A DNA stretch of 64,000 bases from NCBI RefSeq assembly GCF_002844575.1, contig NZ_PIQO01000001.1, positions 594,895-658,894 of the forward strand, read 5' to 3'. The notes beneath the pieces were generated by a model. It saw nothing but the letters and a program-made list of their open reading frames with translations, had not been told where the DNA came from and did no database searches. The DNA comes from Heyndrickxia camelliae. Its GTDB lineage: Bacteria; Bacillota; Bacilli; Bacillales; Bacillaceae_C. Below are positions 27,007-35,939 of this stretch, in pieces (the first letter of the stretch is position 1; each line of letters begins with the position of its first letter). The translations under genes and the position numbers were made by a program.

Positions 27007-28020
27007 ATGGCAAGTAGAGAAAAAGGTTTGACTGGAAAACAAAAAGCCGCTATCCTTCTTATTTCCTTAGGCCCTGATGTTTCTGCATCCGTGTATAAGC
27101 ACTTATCAGAAGAAGAGATAGAAAAGCTGACCTTAGAAATATCAGGTGTAAAAAAAGTTGCAGCAGAAACAAAAGAAGAAATATTAGATGAATTTCATAA
27201 TATAGCCCTAGCACAGGATTATATATCCCAAGGTGGAATTGGTTACGCAAAAACAGTTCTGGAGAAGGCGTTAGGACCGGAGCAAGCTGCTACGATTATT
27301 AACAGGCTAACCTCTTCCTTGCAAGTTAAACCTTTTGATTTTGCTAGACGCGCTGAGCCATCTCAAATTCTTAATTTTATCCAAAATGAGCATCCACAAA
27401 CAATTGCACTCATTCTATCTTATTTAGAGCCTGAAAAAGCAGGGCAAATACTATCAGAATTGCCGCAAGATGTACAAGCGGACATTGCAAGGCGGATTGC
27501 CATTATGGATCGCACTTCACCAGAAATAATAAGTGAAGTCGAAGCGATATTAGAACAAAAACTTTCTTCAACGGTAACACAAGACTATACTCAAACAGGC
27601 GGAATTGAAGCAGTAGTGGAAGTGTTGAATGGGGTGGATCGTTCAACTGAAAAAACCATCTTGGATTCGCTTGAAATTCAAGATCCTGAACTTGCTGAGG
27701 AAATTAAAAAACGGATGTTTGTATTCGAAGATATTGTTACATTAGATAACCGTTCGATTCAAAGAGTTATCCGAGAAGCGGATAATGAAGATTTATTGCT
27801 ATCTCTTAAAGTATCAAGTGAAGAAGTAAAGGATGTTGTATTCCGAAATATGTCTTCACGTATGGTTGAAACCTTTAAGGAAGAAATGGAGTTTATGGGG
27901 CCAGTGCGTTTAAGAGATGTTGAAGAAGCACAATCACGAATTGTGACCATTATCAGAAAACTGGAGGATTCCGGAGAAATCATCATAGCGCGTGGTGGAG
28001 GAGATGACATCATTGTCTAA
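27007..28020 (+). CDS. fliG: Flagellar motor switch protein FliG
   Basis: FliG is the rotor protein that links FliF to the C ring and contacts the stator. The 337-aa product has FliG N, middle (with EHPQTIALILSYLEPEKAGQIL) and C-terminal domains (VFEDIVTLDNRSIQRVIREAD, then VRLRDVEEAQSRIV). Normal length. It overlaps fliH by about 17 bases. Confidence 0.97.
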   Translation: MASREKGLTGKQKAAILLISLGPDVSASVYKHLSEEEIEKLTLEISGVKKVAAETKEEILDEFHNIALAQDYISQGGIGYAKTVLEKALGPEQAATIINRLTSSLQVKPFDFARRAEPSQILNFIQNEHPQTIALILSYLEPEKAGQILSELPQDVQADIARRIAIMDRTSPEIISEVEAILEQKLSSTVTQDYTQTGGIEAVVEVLNGVDRSTEKTILDSLEIQDPELAEEIKKRMFVFEDIVTLDNRSIQRVIREADNEDLLLSLKVSSEEVKDVVFRNMSSRMVETFKEEMEFMGPVRLRDVEEAQSRIVTIIRKLEDSGEIIIARGGGDDIIV

Positions 28021-28774
28021 GATAATTAAATCTTCTATAAATACTGATCTTCCAGGCAAAATCATTGGAATAAAAGAGATTTATTTGAAAAATACCCTTG
28101 AATACGGTGATATTGATCCAGTTTTTGAGAAGGAAAAAGAGAAATACTTAAGTCAATTTCAACATAAAGCAGAGACAATGATTCAAGATGCAGAATGTCA
28201 TGCTCAAACAATAAGAGAACAAATCGAACAGGAAAAAGCACAATGGATGCAAGAAAGGCAAGCTTTGATTGAAGAGGCAAAACGAGATGGATTTGAAAAA
28301 GGTCTTATAGAGGGCAGAAATCAAGGAATGGAAGAGTATCGCTCTCGAGTAGAGGAAGCAAATCAAATGGTTGAACATACGAAAAATGAATTTATAAAGC
28401 ATATAGAAGAATCGGAAAAAGTAATATTGGATTTGGGTATCAAAGCTGCTGAAAAAATTCTGTATGATACATTATCGGAACAACCAGAAAAATTTCTTTC
28501 ACTAGTAAAACAAACGATTAAAGAGGTAAGAGAAAATCAGGAAATTAAAATTATGATACACCCTTCGAAATACTCATTGATTAACTCCCATAAAGACGAA
28601 TTGGACGGTCTTTTAGCAGGTAAGGTTCAATTTTATATTTACGGTGATGATCAATTATCGGAATATCAGTGCGTTGTAGAAACGGAAAATGGCCGAATTG
28701 ATGCAAGTATTGATAGTCAGTTGAGGATTTTACAAGAGAAACTGCATGAGATATTAGAAGGTGCTCATTTATGA
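28004..28774 (+). CDS. fliH: Flagellar export ATPase regulator FliH
   Basis: FliH is a peripheral stalk-like protein that binds and inhibits the FliI ATPase. The 256-aa product has a long Glu/Gln-rich coiled coil (about 35-130), a short Gly-repeat-like stretch (GFEKGLIEGRNQGMEEY) and a V-ATPase-E-like C-terminus. The start is uncertain: the Shine-Dalgarno GGAGG (27997-28001) is close to ATG 28004, while TTG 28013 has a longer spacing; an in-frame GTG at 27992 has no ribosome site. Confidence 0.93.
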   Translation: MTSLSKIIKSSINTDLPGKIIGIKEIYLKNTLEYGDIDPVFEKEKEKYLSQFQHKAETMIQDAECHAQTIREQIEQEKAQWMQERQALIEEAKRDGFEKGLIEGRNQGMEEYRSRVEEANQMVEHTKNEFIKHIEESEKVILDLGIKAAEKILYDTLSEQPEKFLSLVKQTIKEVRENQEIKIMIHPSKYSLINSHKDELDGLLAGKVQFYIYGDDQLSEYQCVVETENGRIDASIDSQLRILQEKLHEILEGAHL

Positions 28775-30096
28775 AAGCAAGTGAACTATTGTCCTTCATT
28801 CCCAATATTGAAACATACAAGCGGTTTGGCAAGGTGAATCGTGTCGTTGGACTTATGATTGAATCCATCGGACCCGAAAGTTCAATTGGAGAAGTATGTA
28901 TCATTCATGTTGGTGGAAAGAAAAAGGGCAGAAAGATAATGGCAGAAGTGGTTGGATTTAAAGAAGAAAACGTCATTCTTATGCCGTATACTGAAATTCA
29001 AGAAATTTCTCCTGGAAGTTTAGTAGAAGCAACAGGAAGTTCACTTGAAATTAAAGTAGGTAATTCATTAATAGGAAAAGTCATTGATTCACTAGGGAGA
29101 CCGTTGGACGATACACCATTACCTAAAGGGTTAAAAGCAATACCAACGGAACAAGCTCCCCCAAATCCATTAACTCGACCACCTATATCAGAGGAAATTG
29201 AATTAGGTGTTCGCGCCATTGATAGCTTATTAACAGTAGGAAAAGGTCAAAGGGTCGGCATTTTTGCTGGAAGTGGAGTAGGGAAAAGTACATTGCTGGG
29301 AATGATAGCTAGGAATACAAAAGCAGATTTGAATGTAATAGCACTTATTGGAGAACGTGGGCGTGAGGTGAGAGAATTTATCGAACGGGATCTTGGACCA
29401 GAAGGATTGGCAAGATCCATTGTGGTGTGTGCTACCTCCGATCAACCTGCATTAATGAGAATTAAAGGTGCATTTACAGCAACTGCCATTGCGGAATACT
29501 TTAGGGAAAAAGGGCTGAATGTAATGTTTATGATGGACTCTGTTACCCGTGTCGCAATGGCACAACGTGAAGTGGGACTGGCGGTAGGAGAACCTCCAGC
29601 AACAAAAGGATACACTCCTTCGGTATTTGCGATTTTGCCAAAATTATTAGAACGAACAGGCACGAATCAAAATGGAACCATTACGGGAATATATACTGTT
29701 TTGGTAGATGGTGATGATATGAACGAGCCTATTGCAGATACTGTTCGTGGAATACTAGACGGACACTTTGTTCTTGATCGTGCGTTAGCTAATAAAGGAC
29801 AATATCCTGCTATCAATATTTTAAAAAGCGTCAGCCGATTAATGAATCAGCTTGTTTCGGATATGCATAAGCAAGCAGCTGAAAAAATTAGAGATCTTTT
29901 GAGTACATATCTAAATGCTGAAGATCTCATAAATATTGGAGCATATAAACGAGGTAGCTCAAAGGAAATTGATTTAGCTATTCAAATGTATCCGAAAATT
30001 ATTTCTTTCTTGAAACAACGCACAGATGAAAAAATTACGATGAATGAAAGCATTGCCTCTATTATAAATCTTGCAGAAAATGGTGAGCAATCATGA
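28771..30096 (+). CDS. fliI: Flagellum-specific ATPase FliI
   Basis: FliI is the hexameric ATPase of the flagellar type III export machine, related to F1-beta. The 441-aa product has Walker A AGSGVGKS (166-173), ALIGERGREVREF, the Walker B region MFMMDSVTRVAMAQREVGLA and GEPPATKGYTPSVFA. It overlaps fliH and fliJ by 4 bases each. Confidence 0.98.
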   Translation: MKASELLSFIPNIETYKRFGKVNRVVGLMIESIGPESSIGEVCIIHVGGKKKGRKIMAEVVGFKEENVILMPYTEIQEISPGSLVEATGSSLEIKVGNSLIGKVIDSLGRPLDDTPLPKGLKAIPTEQAPPNPLTRPPISEEIELGVRAIDSLLTVGKGQRVGIFAGSGVGKSTLLGMIARNTKADLNVIALIGERGREVREFIERDLGPEGLARSIVVCATSDQPALMRIKGAFTATAIAEYFREKGLNVMFMMDSVTRVAMAQREVGLAVGEPPATKGYTPSVFAILPKLLERTGTNQNGTITGIYTVLVDGDDMNEPIADTVRGILDGHFVLDRALANKGQYPAINILKSVSRLMNQLVSDMHKQAAEKIRDLLSTYLNAEDLINIGAYKRGSSKEIDLAIQMYPKIISFLKQRTDEKITMNESIASIINLAENGEQS

Positions 30097-30539
30097 ATTA
30101 CCATTATAAATTCGAGAAGGTTTTAACATTTAAAGAACGGGAAAAAGAAGAGGCATTATCGGTTTATCAAAATGCTGTTAAAACATTCGAAGAGGTTGCA
30201 GAAGAATTATATCGTTTGCTGAAGAAAAAAGAAGAATTAGAACAATTTCAAGCAAAAAAATTGGAAACTGGTTCTTCGGTTCAAGAAATAAGACATTATC
30301 AGCGCTTCATTATAAATATGGATAAATCCATTAACTATTATCAAGAACTTGTAATGAACGCGAGAGATCGTATGAATTGGTGTGAAACACAGCTTATCGA
30401 AAAAAATGTTGAAGTAAAAAAATATGAAAGAATGAAAATAAAAGATTACGAAAAATTTCTGGAACAAATAAAGCTTGAAGAAGACAAGCAAACAGACGAA
30501 ATTTCAACTCTCCAATATTTTCATCGAACAGGAAATTAG
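30093..30539 (+). CDS. fliJ: Flagellar export chaperone/stalk protein FliJ
   Basis: FliJ is the small coiled-coil protein at the centre of the FliI ring. The 148-aa product begins YHYKFEKVLTFKEREKEEAL, the family hallmark, and is helical and Lys/Glu-rich throughout. ATGA overlap with fliI. Confidence 0.95.
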   Translation: MNYHYKFEKVLTFKEREKEEALSVYQNAVKTFEEVAEELYRLLKKKEELEQFQAKKLETGSSVQEIRHYQRFIINMDKSINYYQELVMNARDRMNWCETQLIEKNVEVKKYERMKIKDYEKFLEQIKLEEDKQTDEISTLQYFHRTGN

Positions 30540-30547
30540 GTGATTGT

Positions 30548-31138
30548 ATGGCAAAAGAGGAAGCATTACTGGAAGAAGAGAAATCAGGCAGTAAATTTTT
30601 ATGGTTTATATATGTAATTGTCATTCCTTTATTATTTGCAATAGTAATTGCTTTAATTGTTTCAACCATTGCAGGAATCAATGTATTTGAAAAGGCGAAA
30701 GAACTTGGTGAAAAGACTCATATTCTTTCGAGCAATAAGAATGTTTCCAGCGGATCCAAAGCCGATGAGGATAAAATTATCAATTTAAATGCTGAAATTG
30801 AAAACAAAGAAACACAAATTGAAAACCTGCAAAAGCAATTAGACAGTAAGGACAATGAAAAACAACAATTGCTCCTGGAGCAAAAAAGACTTGAAGAACA
30901 GATTGCTAGTTTACAAAAGTCACAGGAACAAAGCACAAAGGATTTTAAAGAGATAGTGAATTCATACGAATCTATGAATCCTAAAAGCGCGGCCCCAATT
31001 ATATTGCAAATGAAAGATGAAAACGCAGTGAAAATCTTATCTAAGTTAAGCTCTGATTCTTTAGCAAACATATTGGAAAAAATGCCTGCCGACCGTGCGG
31101 CAAAATACACAGAGTTGTTAGGCGGAACTACAAATTAA
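30548..31138 (+). CDS. ylxF: YlxF / MotE-like flagellar protein
   Basis: The product is 196 aa with one membrane segment (about 21-43), a coiled coil (about 75-135) and a C-terminal MgtE-N-like helical domain (SAAPIILQMKDENAVKILSKL, SLANILEKMPADRAAKYTELL). This layout matches the YlxF/MotE family found between fliJ and fliK. In some bacteria MotE acts as a chaperone for the stator protein MotC; the function in Bacillus is not established to my knowledge. Confidence 0.9.
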   Translation: MAKEEALLEEEKSGSKFLWFIYVIVIPLLFAIVIALIVSTIAGINVFEKAKELGEKTHILSSNKNVSSGSKADEDKIINLNAEIENKETQIENLQKQLDSKDNEKQQLLLEQKRLEEQIASLQKSQEQSTKDFKEIVNSYESMNPKSAAPIILQMKDENAVKILSKLSSDSLANILEKMPADRAAKYTELLGGTTN

Positions 31139-31167
31139 TATATTTATAATTGAAAGGAGGTGAAAAT

Positions 31168-32487
31168 ATGAACGTTGCGATGCTTCCTATTGGTTCCATT
31201 TCTCCTGCTGCAAATACAGGCAAGGTAGTTGTAAAAAATGGAGACTTAAAGAATGTTTTCTCCAACCTAATGCATGTTCAAGGCAAAGAAGCAAATCAGG
31301 GTAATGATACAGTACCTGAAAATGTCGCAAATGTTTTAAAGGAGATATTGCAGATATTAAAGCAAGGTATAAATAATTCTAAAGGGTTAGGTTTTACGAA
31401 TCATCCAACCATTACTGATGACCAAATAAGTAATTTATTAGAGATGAATAAAGATGATTGGAAGTCACAAATGAATGATTTACTGGAAAGTCTGCAAAGC
31501 TTATTTGCTAATTCGTCACCGCTTGTATTCCAACTTAAGGAAATCCGTAAATCTTTAGATGACGGTAGTCTTTTAAAAGGAATGTCTGAGTTGGTAGCGG
31601 TGTTTTCAACGCTACCGCCTGAAACAATCGGACAGTTAACGGAAAACCAACTTCAAACGTTTGCGAAAAATGTGAAGGCTACTGAACAACTTGCTAAAAC
31701 AGTGGATTTGACGATGGGAGATATTAAACAGCTAACACAGTTAAACCATGGATTACAAAATATAATGGCCAAAATGGAACTATTACTAAAAAGCAATAAG
31801 CAATCGACTCAAAATGCCATTCTTCAAACAGCTTTTTCGTCTCTAATGAAATCTGGTCAAAGTCTGGCACCTACTACAAAAGAGCAAAAGATTACGGAAT
31901 CACAAATATCTATAGACAACAACAATGTAGGATTTCAAGCATCCTTGGATAACAAAACAGATGAATTTAATCAAACAAGTTTAATGTCAAATTTAATGAA
32001 TCCTATGTCAAAAACCGAACAATTTATTTTACATCTTGGAAAAGGCAATGAAACATCAGGAAGTTATAGCGAGTTTGTCAAAGAGTTTACAAATATTTTG
32101 GCAAAATCACAACTTACTACAGGTTTAGACGGAACAAATAAATTATTTATAAAGCTTTATCCTGAGCATTTAGGCTCAATCAGAATTGAGCTTTTGCAGG
32201 ATAAAGGAAGTATAACCGCAAGAATGTTTGCAAGCAGTGGAACAGCAAAAGACTTATTGGATTCCGGGATCAATCAATTAAAAGACGCTTTTACTATGCA
32301 AAATATTCAGGTAGATAAAATTGATGTTCTGTATGGCGAGACACAGTCACAAAAATTTGGACAACAAGATCCACGACAGCAATCCTCTAACCAAAATAAT
32401 GAGGCGCCTAATCAAGAAAACGAGGAAGAGAATGATTCAACCTTCTCCAGCTTTTTAAGTGAGAATTTACTAGAAAAGATAATATAG
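31168..32487 (+). CDS. fliK: Flagellar hook-length control protein FliK
   Basis: FliK measures hook length and triggers the export-specificity switch of FlhB. The 439-aa product has a long low-complexity N-terminal part and the conserved C-terminal domain (LYPEHLGSIRIELLQDKGSITA then ARMFASSGTAKDLLDSGINQ), with a polar tail. AAAGGAGGTG at about 31154 supports ATG 31168 over the upstream in-frame start. The YlqG gene at 11972-13564 encodes a related-looking C-terminus. Confidence 0.93.
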   Translation: MNVAMLPIGSISPAANTGKVVVKNGDLKNVFSNLMHVQGKEANQGNDTVPENVANVLKEILQILKQGINNSKGLGFTNHPTITDDQISNLLEMNKDDWKSQMNDLLESLQSLFANSSPLVFQLKEIRKSLDDGSLLKGMSELVAVFSTLPPETIGQLTENQLQTFAKNVKATEQLAKTVDLTMGDIKQLTQLNHGLQNIMAKMELLLKSNKQSTQNAILQTAFSSLMKSGQSLAPTTKEQKITESQISIDNNNVGFQASLDNKTDEFNQTSLMSNLMNPMSKTEQFILHLGKGNETSGSYSEFVKEFTNILAKSQLTTGLDGTNKLFIKLYPEHLGSIRIELLQDKGSITARMFASSGTAKDLLDSGINQLKDAFTMQNIQVDKIDVLYGETQSQKFGQQDPRQQSSNQNNEAPNQENEEENDSTFSSFLSENLLEKII

Positions 32488-32496
32488 GTGATAAAC

Positions 32497-32910
32497 ATGG
32501 GAAATACAATAGATCCAAGTTTGCTATATACCAATAATCAGAGTACGGAAAGAAAAACCGGATCAGATATTTTAGGAAAAGACGACTTTTTAAAAATTTT
32601 AATGGTTCAATTACAAAATCAGGATCCAATGAACCCTTTACAAGACAAAGATTTCATAGCGCAAATGGCTACCTTTTCTTCATTGGAGCAAATGACAAAT
32701 CTTAACCAGACAATGCAGCAATTTGCAGCTACTCAAAAGCTTCTCCAAGGAAGTACTCTAATTGGAAAAAAGGTCACATGGTTAAATGATAAAAATGAAT
32801 TGCAAAGTGCAGCTGTGACTTCTGCATCTGTAAAGAATGGAGACACCTGGCTAACGCTCGATAATAATCAAAACATATCATTAGATCAAATTACAAAAAT
32901 TGAAAATTAA
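32497..32910 (+). CDS. flgD: Flagellar hook cap protein FlgD
   Basis: FlgD caps the growing hook. The 137-aa product has the FlgD N-terminal signature LGKDDFLKILMVQLQNQDPMN followed by FIAQMATFSSLEQMTNLN, and a short beta part. It is far shorter than E. coli FlgD but of the usual Bacillus length. ATG 32497 is chosen with ATAGGTG upstream; a GTG three codons earlier lies within that site. Confidence 0.95.
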   Translation: MGNTIDPSLLYTNNQSTERKTGSDILGKDDFLKILMVQLQNQDPMNPLQDKDFIAQMATFSSLEQMTNLNQTMQQFAATQKLLQGSTLIGKKVTWLNDKNELQSAAVTSASVKNGDTWLTLDNNQNISLDQITKIEN

Positions 32911-32924
32911 AAGGATGTGGTTGA

Positions 32925-33323
32925 ATGGTAAGGCCGTACATTCCTAAGGTTCCATTACAACCGATTACGTCAAACAATTCTTTACCACCGCAATCAGTAC
33001 ACCAAAACAAAAGTGTAAGTACACCATTTACACAGCATTTTAACGAGGCTTTACATAATAATTCGCAAAAGCTAACAATTAGCAAACATGCCAGCTTAAG
33101 AATGGAACAAAGAGGAATTAAAATCGAAGAACCACTTTGGGACAAAATTGCTTCAAAAGTAAGTGAAGCAAAGCAAAAGGGTGTAAATGACTCATTAGTA
33201 CTGGTTAATGATGCAGCATTAATCGTTAGTGCCAAAAATCAAACAGTAATTACTGCAATGAATAAGCAAGAAGCGAGCTCACAAATTTTCACTAACATCA
33301 CAGGAGCAATTATTGTTGATTAA
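32925..33323 (+). CDS. Flagellar operon protein of the TIGR02530 type
   Basis: The product is a 132-aa protein with a proline/Ser-rich N-terminus and the core LTISKHASLRMEQRGIKI, ending NQTVITAMNKQEASSQIFTNITGAIIVD. This SKHAxxRMxxRGI pattern is that of a small flagellar family found beside flgD-flgE in many Firmicutes. It is probably needed for hook assembly, but the mechanism is unknown to me. No signal peptide. It lies 14 bases after flgD. Confidence 0.82.
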   Translation: MVRPYIPKVPLQPITSNNSLPPQSVHQNKSVSTPFTQHFNEALHNNSQKLTISKHASLRMEQRGIKIEEPLWDKIASKVSEAKQKGVNDSLVLVNDAALIVSAKNQTVITAMNKQEASSQIFTNITGAIIVD

Positions 33324-33426
33324 ATACAGCTGGACCTAAAAGGAAGCTGAAACTGTGGAATGATAGAAACAGTTCTTAGTATCACAAAAAAATAATTACT
33401 TTTTTCTTTTGAGAGGAGAAAATCAA

Positions 33427-34221
33427 ATGCTACGTTCAATGTACTCAGGAATAAGCGGAATGAAAAATTTTCAAACAAAATTAGACGTAATTGGTAACAA
33501 TATCGCAAATGTAAATACATACGGCTTCAAAAAAGGTCGTGTTACTTTTAAAGATGCAATTAGTCAATCCATCTCTGGAGCTAGTGCCCCTACCACTGGA
33601 CTTGGCGGTAAAAATCCAACCCAAGTAGGCTTAGGTTCTACCTTAGGTTCCATTGATACAGTGGATACACAAGCTAGTATGCAAACTACTGGTCGACCAT
33701 TGGATCTTGCAATTGATGGTGATGGATACTTTGCTGTCAAAAATGGTAACGAAACCTACTATACTCGTGCAGGGAATTTTTACTTGGATAGTCAGGGAAA
33801 TCTTGTGAATAGTGACGGGTATTTTGTACAGCAATCTGGTGGGGGAAATATTCAAATTCCAAGTGATACTTACTCAAGTTTTGATATTAACTCTTCTGGT
33901 GTAGTTACTGGTGTAGGTGCAGATGGTAAATCTGTTCCTATAGGTACTATTAGCATAGTTAAATTTAATAATCCGGCTGGTTTAACAAAAGTTGGTGGGA
34001 ATTTGTTTAAGGATAATCAAAACTCAGGTACACCTCAAGATGGTGTTGCTAATAATGGTGGACGTGGTTCTGTAAATGCGGGTTATTTGGAAATGTCCAA
34101 TGTAGACCTTTCCGAAGAATTCACAGAGATGATTGTAGCCCAACGCGGATTCCAAGCAAATACAAGAATTATTACAACTTCCGATGAAATTCTTCAAGAA
34201 CTTATCAACTTAAAACACTAA
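33427..34221 (+). CDS. flgE: Flagellar hook protein FlgE
   Basis: FlgE is the hook subunit in Bacillus (a short, FlgG-like form). The 264-aa product begins MLRSMYSGISGMKNFQTKLD with IGNNIANVNTYGFKKGR and ends NVDLSEEFTEMIVAQRGFQA plus the hook/rod C-terminal helix. Its length equals that of B. subtilis FlgE. GAGAGGAG supports ATG 33427. The stop codon is followed by the swrD hairpin region. Confidence 0.94.
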   Translation: MLRSMYSGISGMKNFQTKLDVIGNNIANVNTYGFKKGRVTFKDAISQSISGASAPTTGLGGKNPTQVGLGSTLGSIDTVDTQASMQTTGRPLDLAIDGDGYFAVKNGNETYYTRAGNFYLDSQGNLVNSDGYFVQQSGGGNIQIPSDTYSSFDINSSGVVTGVGADGKSVPIGTISIVKFNNPAGLTKVGGNLFKDNQNSGTPQDGVANNGGRGSVNAGYLEMSNVDLSEEFTEMIVAQRGFQANTRIITTSDEILQELINLKH

Positions 34222-34226
34222 GATAG

Positions 34227-34271
34227 GGAGGGACAGGGCTAAGGATTACCCCTTAGTCCTGACATAAATTG
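34227..34271 (+). promoter_or_regulatory. Shine-Dalgarno, hairpin and TTG start of swrD (hairpin-bridged spacing)
   Basis: GGAGG (34227-34231) is 37 bases from the swrD start TTG (34269-34271). Between them is an 11-bp hairpin (34234-34244 with 34251-34261, CAGGGCTAAGG/CCTTAGTCCTG, one G-T pair, 6-base loop). Folding would leave nine unpaired bases between GGAGG and TTG, close to ideal. No other Shine-Dalgarno sequence lies near the start. There is no T-run, so it is not a terminator. Confidence 0.65.
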
Positions 34272-34490
34272 ATTACTGTTACTAGATTAAACGGCAAGAA
34301 ATTTCAAATTAATGCTTTATATATCGAAACGATCGAATCCTTTCCCGATACGACGATTACTTTAACAAATGGTCATAAATTTGTTGTTCTTGAAAATGAA
34401 GACCAGATTCAAACACAAATTATACGGTTCTATCAATCTATAAATATGCTTGGAAGAACCAATATGGGAGGTGTTGCAAATGAAGAATAA
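34269..34490 (+). CDS. swrD: SwrD / FlbD family swarming and motor-power protein
   Basis: The product is a 73-aa protein of the FlbD family (B. subtilis SwrD, YlzI), which is required for high flagellar motor torque and swarming. It reads MITVTRLNGKKFQINALYIE then SFPDTTITLTNGHKFVVLE. The frame is closed by a TGA two codons upstream, so TTG 34269 is the only start giving the family N-terminus. It overlaps fliL by 11 bases. Confidence 0.92.
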   Translation: MITVTRLNGKKFQINALYIETIESFPDTTITLTNGHKFVVLENEDQIQTQIIRFYQSINMLGRTNMGGVANEE

Positions 34491-34905
34491 AATGATGACA
34501 ACCATGATTGTATTATTATTAGTTATTTTATTAGCAGGAGCAATTGCAATTATTGTTATTTATAAATTAGATCATACAAGTGCAGATCAAGCACCTTCCA
34601 TTGATGAAGTCATAAAACAATCTGTAGATGTTCCTGAAATTACCACGAACTTAAAGGGGAATAACTTTATTAAAATTGCTTTTAAGCTTGAAACAAATAG
34701 CAAGAAAGCACAAGAAGAACTTACAAAAAGAGATTTTCAGGTAAAAAATATTATTATAGATCAATTATCTGAAATGAGTCCTAACGATTTACAAGGGCAA
34801 AAAGGCAAAGACAAATTAAGAATGGCATTAAAAGATCGAATATCTAAAATAATGCAAGATGGTAAAGTCGTTAATGTATACATCACCTCTTATGTTATTC
34901 AATAA
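34480..34905 (+). CDS. fliL: Flagellar basal body-associated protein FliL
   Basis: FliL is a single-pass membrane protein that surrounds or supports the stator. The 141-aa product has one membrane segment (about 7-29) and a periplasm-side SPFH-like domain (NNFIKIAFKLETNSKKAQEE). GGGAGGTG at about 34466 supports ATG 34480; the end of swrD overlaps it. Confidence 0.93.
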   Translation: MKNKMMTTMIVLLLVILLAGAIAIIVIYKLDHTSADQAPSIDEVIKQSVDVPEITTNLKGNNFIKIAFKLETNSKKAQEELTKRDFQVKNIIIDQLSEMSPNDLQGQKGKDKLRMALKDRISKIMQDGKVVNVYITSYVIQ

Positions 34906-34940
34906 AATGATGAAAAGTTTACATAAAGGAGGTGGGAACA

Positions 34941-35939
34941 TTGTCTGGTGAAGTATTGTCACAGAACGAAATAGATGCTCTATTATCCGCTTTGTCCACT
35001 GGTGAGATGAATGCGGAGGATATTAAGAAAGAAGAAGAAGCTAGAAAAGTTAAAGTATATGACTTTAAAAGAGCATTGCGATTTTCAAAGGATCAGATTA
35101 GAAGTTTAACCAGGACCCATGAAAATTTTGCAAGATTATTAACGACATTTTTTTCAGCGCAATTAAGAACTTATGTGCAAATAAGCGTGGCTTCTGCCGA
35201 TCAAATTCCGTATGAAGAATTTATTCGCTCGATTCCGAAAATGACTATTTTAAATGTTTTCGAGGTCCCTCCATTGGAAGGTAGAATCCTAATGGAGATC
35301 AATCCTAATATTGCCTATGCGATGATGGATCGTGTCATGGGTGGAAAAGGAACTAGCGTTAATAAGGTAGAAAACTTAACGGAAATAGAGAAGAGGATTA
35401 TGTCCAATCTATTTGACCGGGCATTTGAAAATTATCGGGAGGCCTGGTCAAATATGGTAGATATTGAACCATTTTTATCTGAATTTGAAGTGAATCCACA
35501 ATTTTTGCAAATGGTATCACCAAATGAAACCGTTGTGGTAATTTCAATGAATACAACAATTGGAGATGCAAGCGGAATGATTAATCTATGTATCCCGCAT
35601 GTTGCTCTCGAACCGATTATTCCAAAGCTTTCAGTCCATTATTTGATGCAGTCAAATAATAAGGAAAAGGAACCTGCCCAGACTGAATTGATGGAAAGAA
35701 AATTAAAGAGTGCCTCCATTCCATTAGTGGCACAATTAGGGTCATCTGAGATTACGATTGAGGATTTTTTAAGTCTTGACAAAGGTGATATTATCCCTTT
35801 AGTTCAAGGGATTAATGAACCAATCAAGATTAATATTGAAGGAACCACAAAGTTTCTTGGACAACCTGGTGTTGTGGGAAAGAAAATGGCTATCCAAATA
35901 TTAGAAGTATTTAGAGGGGGGGATGATGACAGTGAGTAA
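34941..35939 (+). CDS. fliM: Flagellar motor switch protein FliM
   Basis: FliM is the C-ring protein that binds CheY-P. The 332-aa product starts MSGEVLSQNEIDALLSALST, the CheY-binding peptide and family hallmark, then has the FliM middle domain and a C-terminal SpoA (FliN-like) domain. The TTG at 34941 is preceded by AAAGGAGGTGGG; the GTG at 34932 lies in that site. It overlaps fliY by 8 bases. Confidence 0.97.
   Translation: MSGEVLSQNEIDALLSALSTGEMNAEDIKKEEEARKVKVYDFKRALRFSKDQIRSLTRTHENFARLLTTFFSAQLRTYVQISVASADQIPYEEFIRSIPKMTILNVFEVPPLEGRILMEINPNIAYAMMDRVMGGKGTSVNKVENLTEIEKRIMSNLFDRAFENYREAWSNMVDIEPFLSEFEVNPQFLQMVSPNETVVVISMNTTIGDASGMINLCIPHVALEPIIPKLSVHYLMQSNNKEKEPAQTELMERKLKSASIPLVAQLGSSEITIEDFLSLDKGDIIPLVQGINEPIKINIEGTTKFLGQPGVVGKKMAIQILEVFRGGDDDSE

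Noticed and set aside
34234-34261. swrD hairpin read as a transcription terminator inside the fla/che operon
   Set aside because: It has no T-run after the stem, and the operon clearly continues through fliL to swrB.
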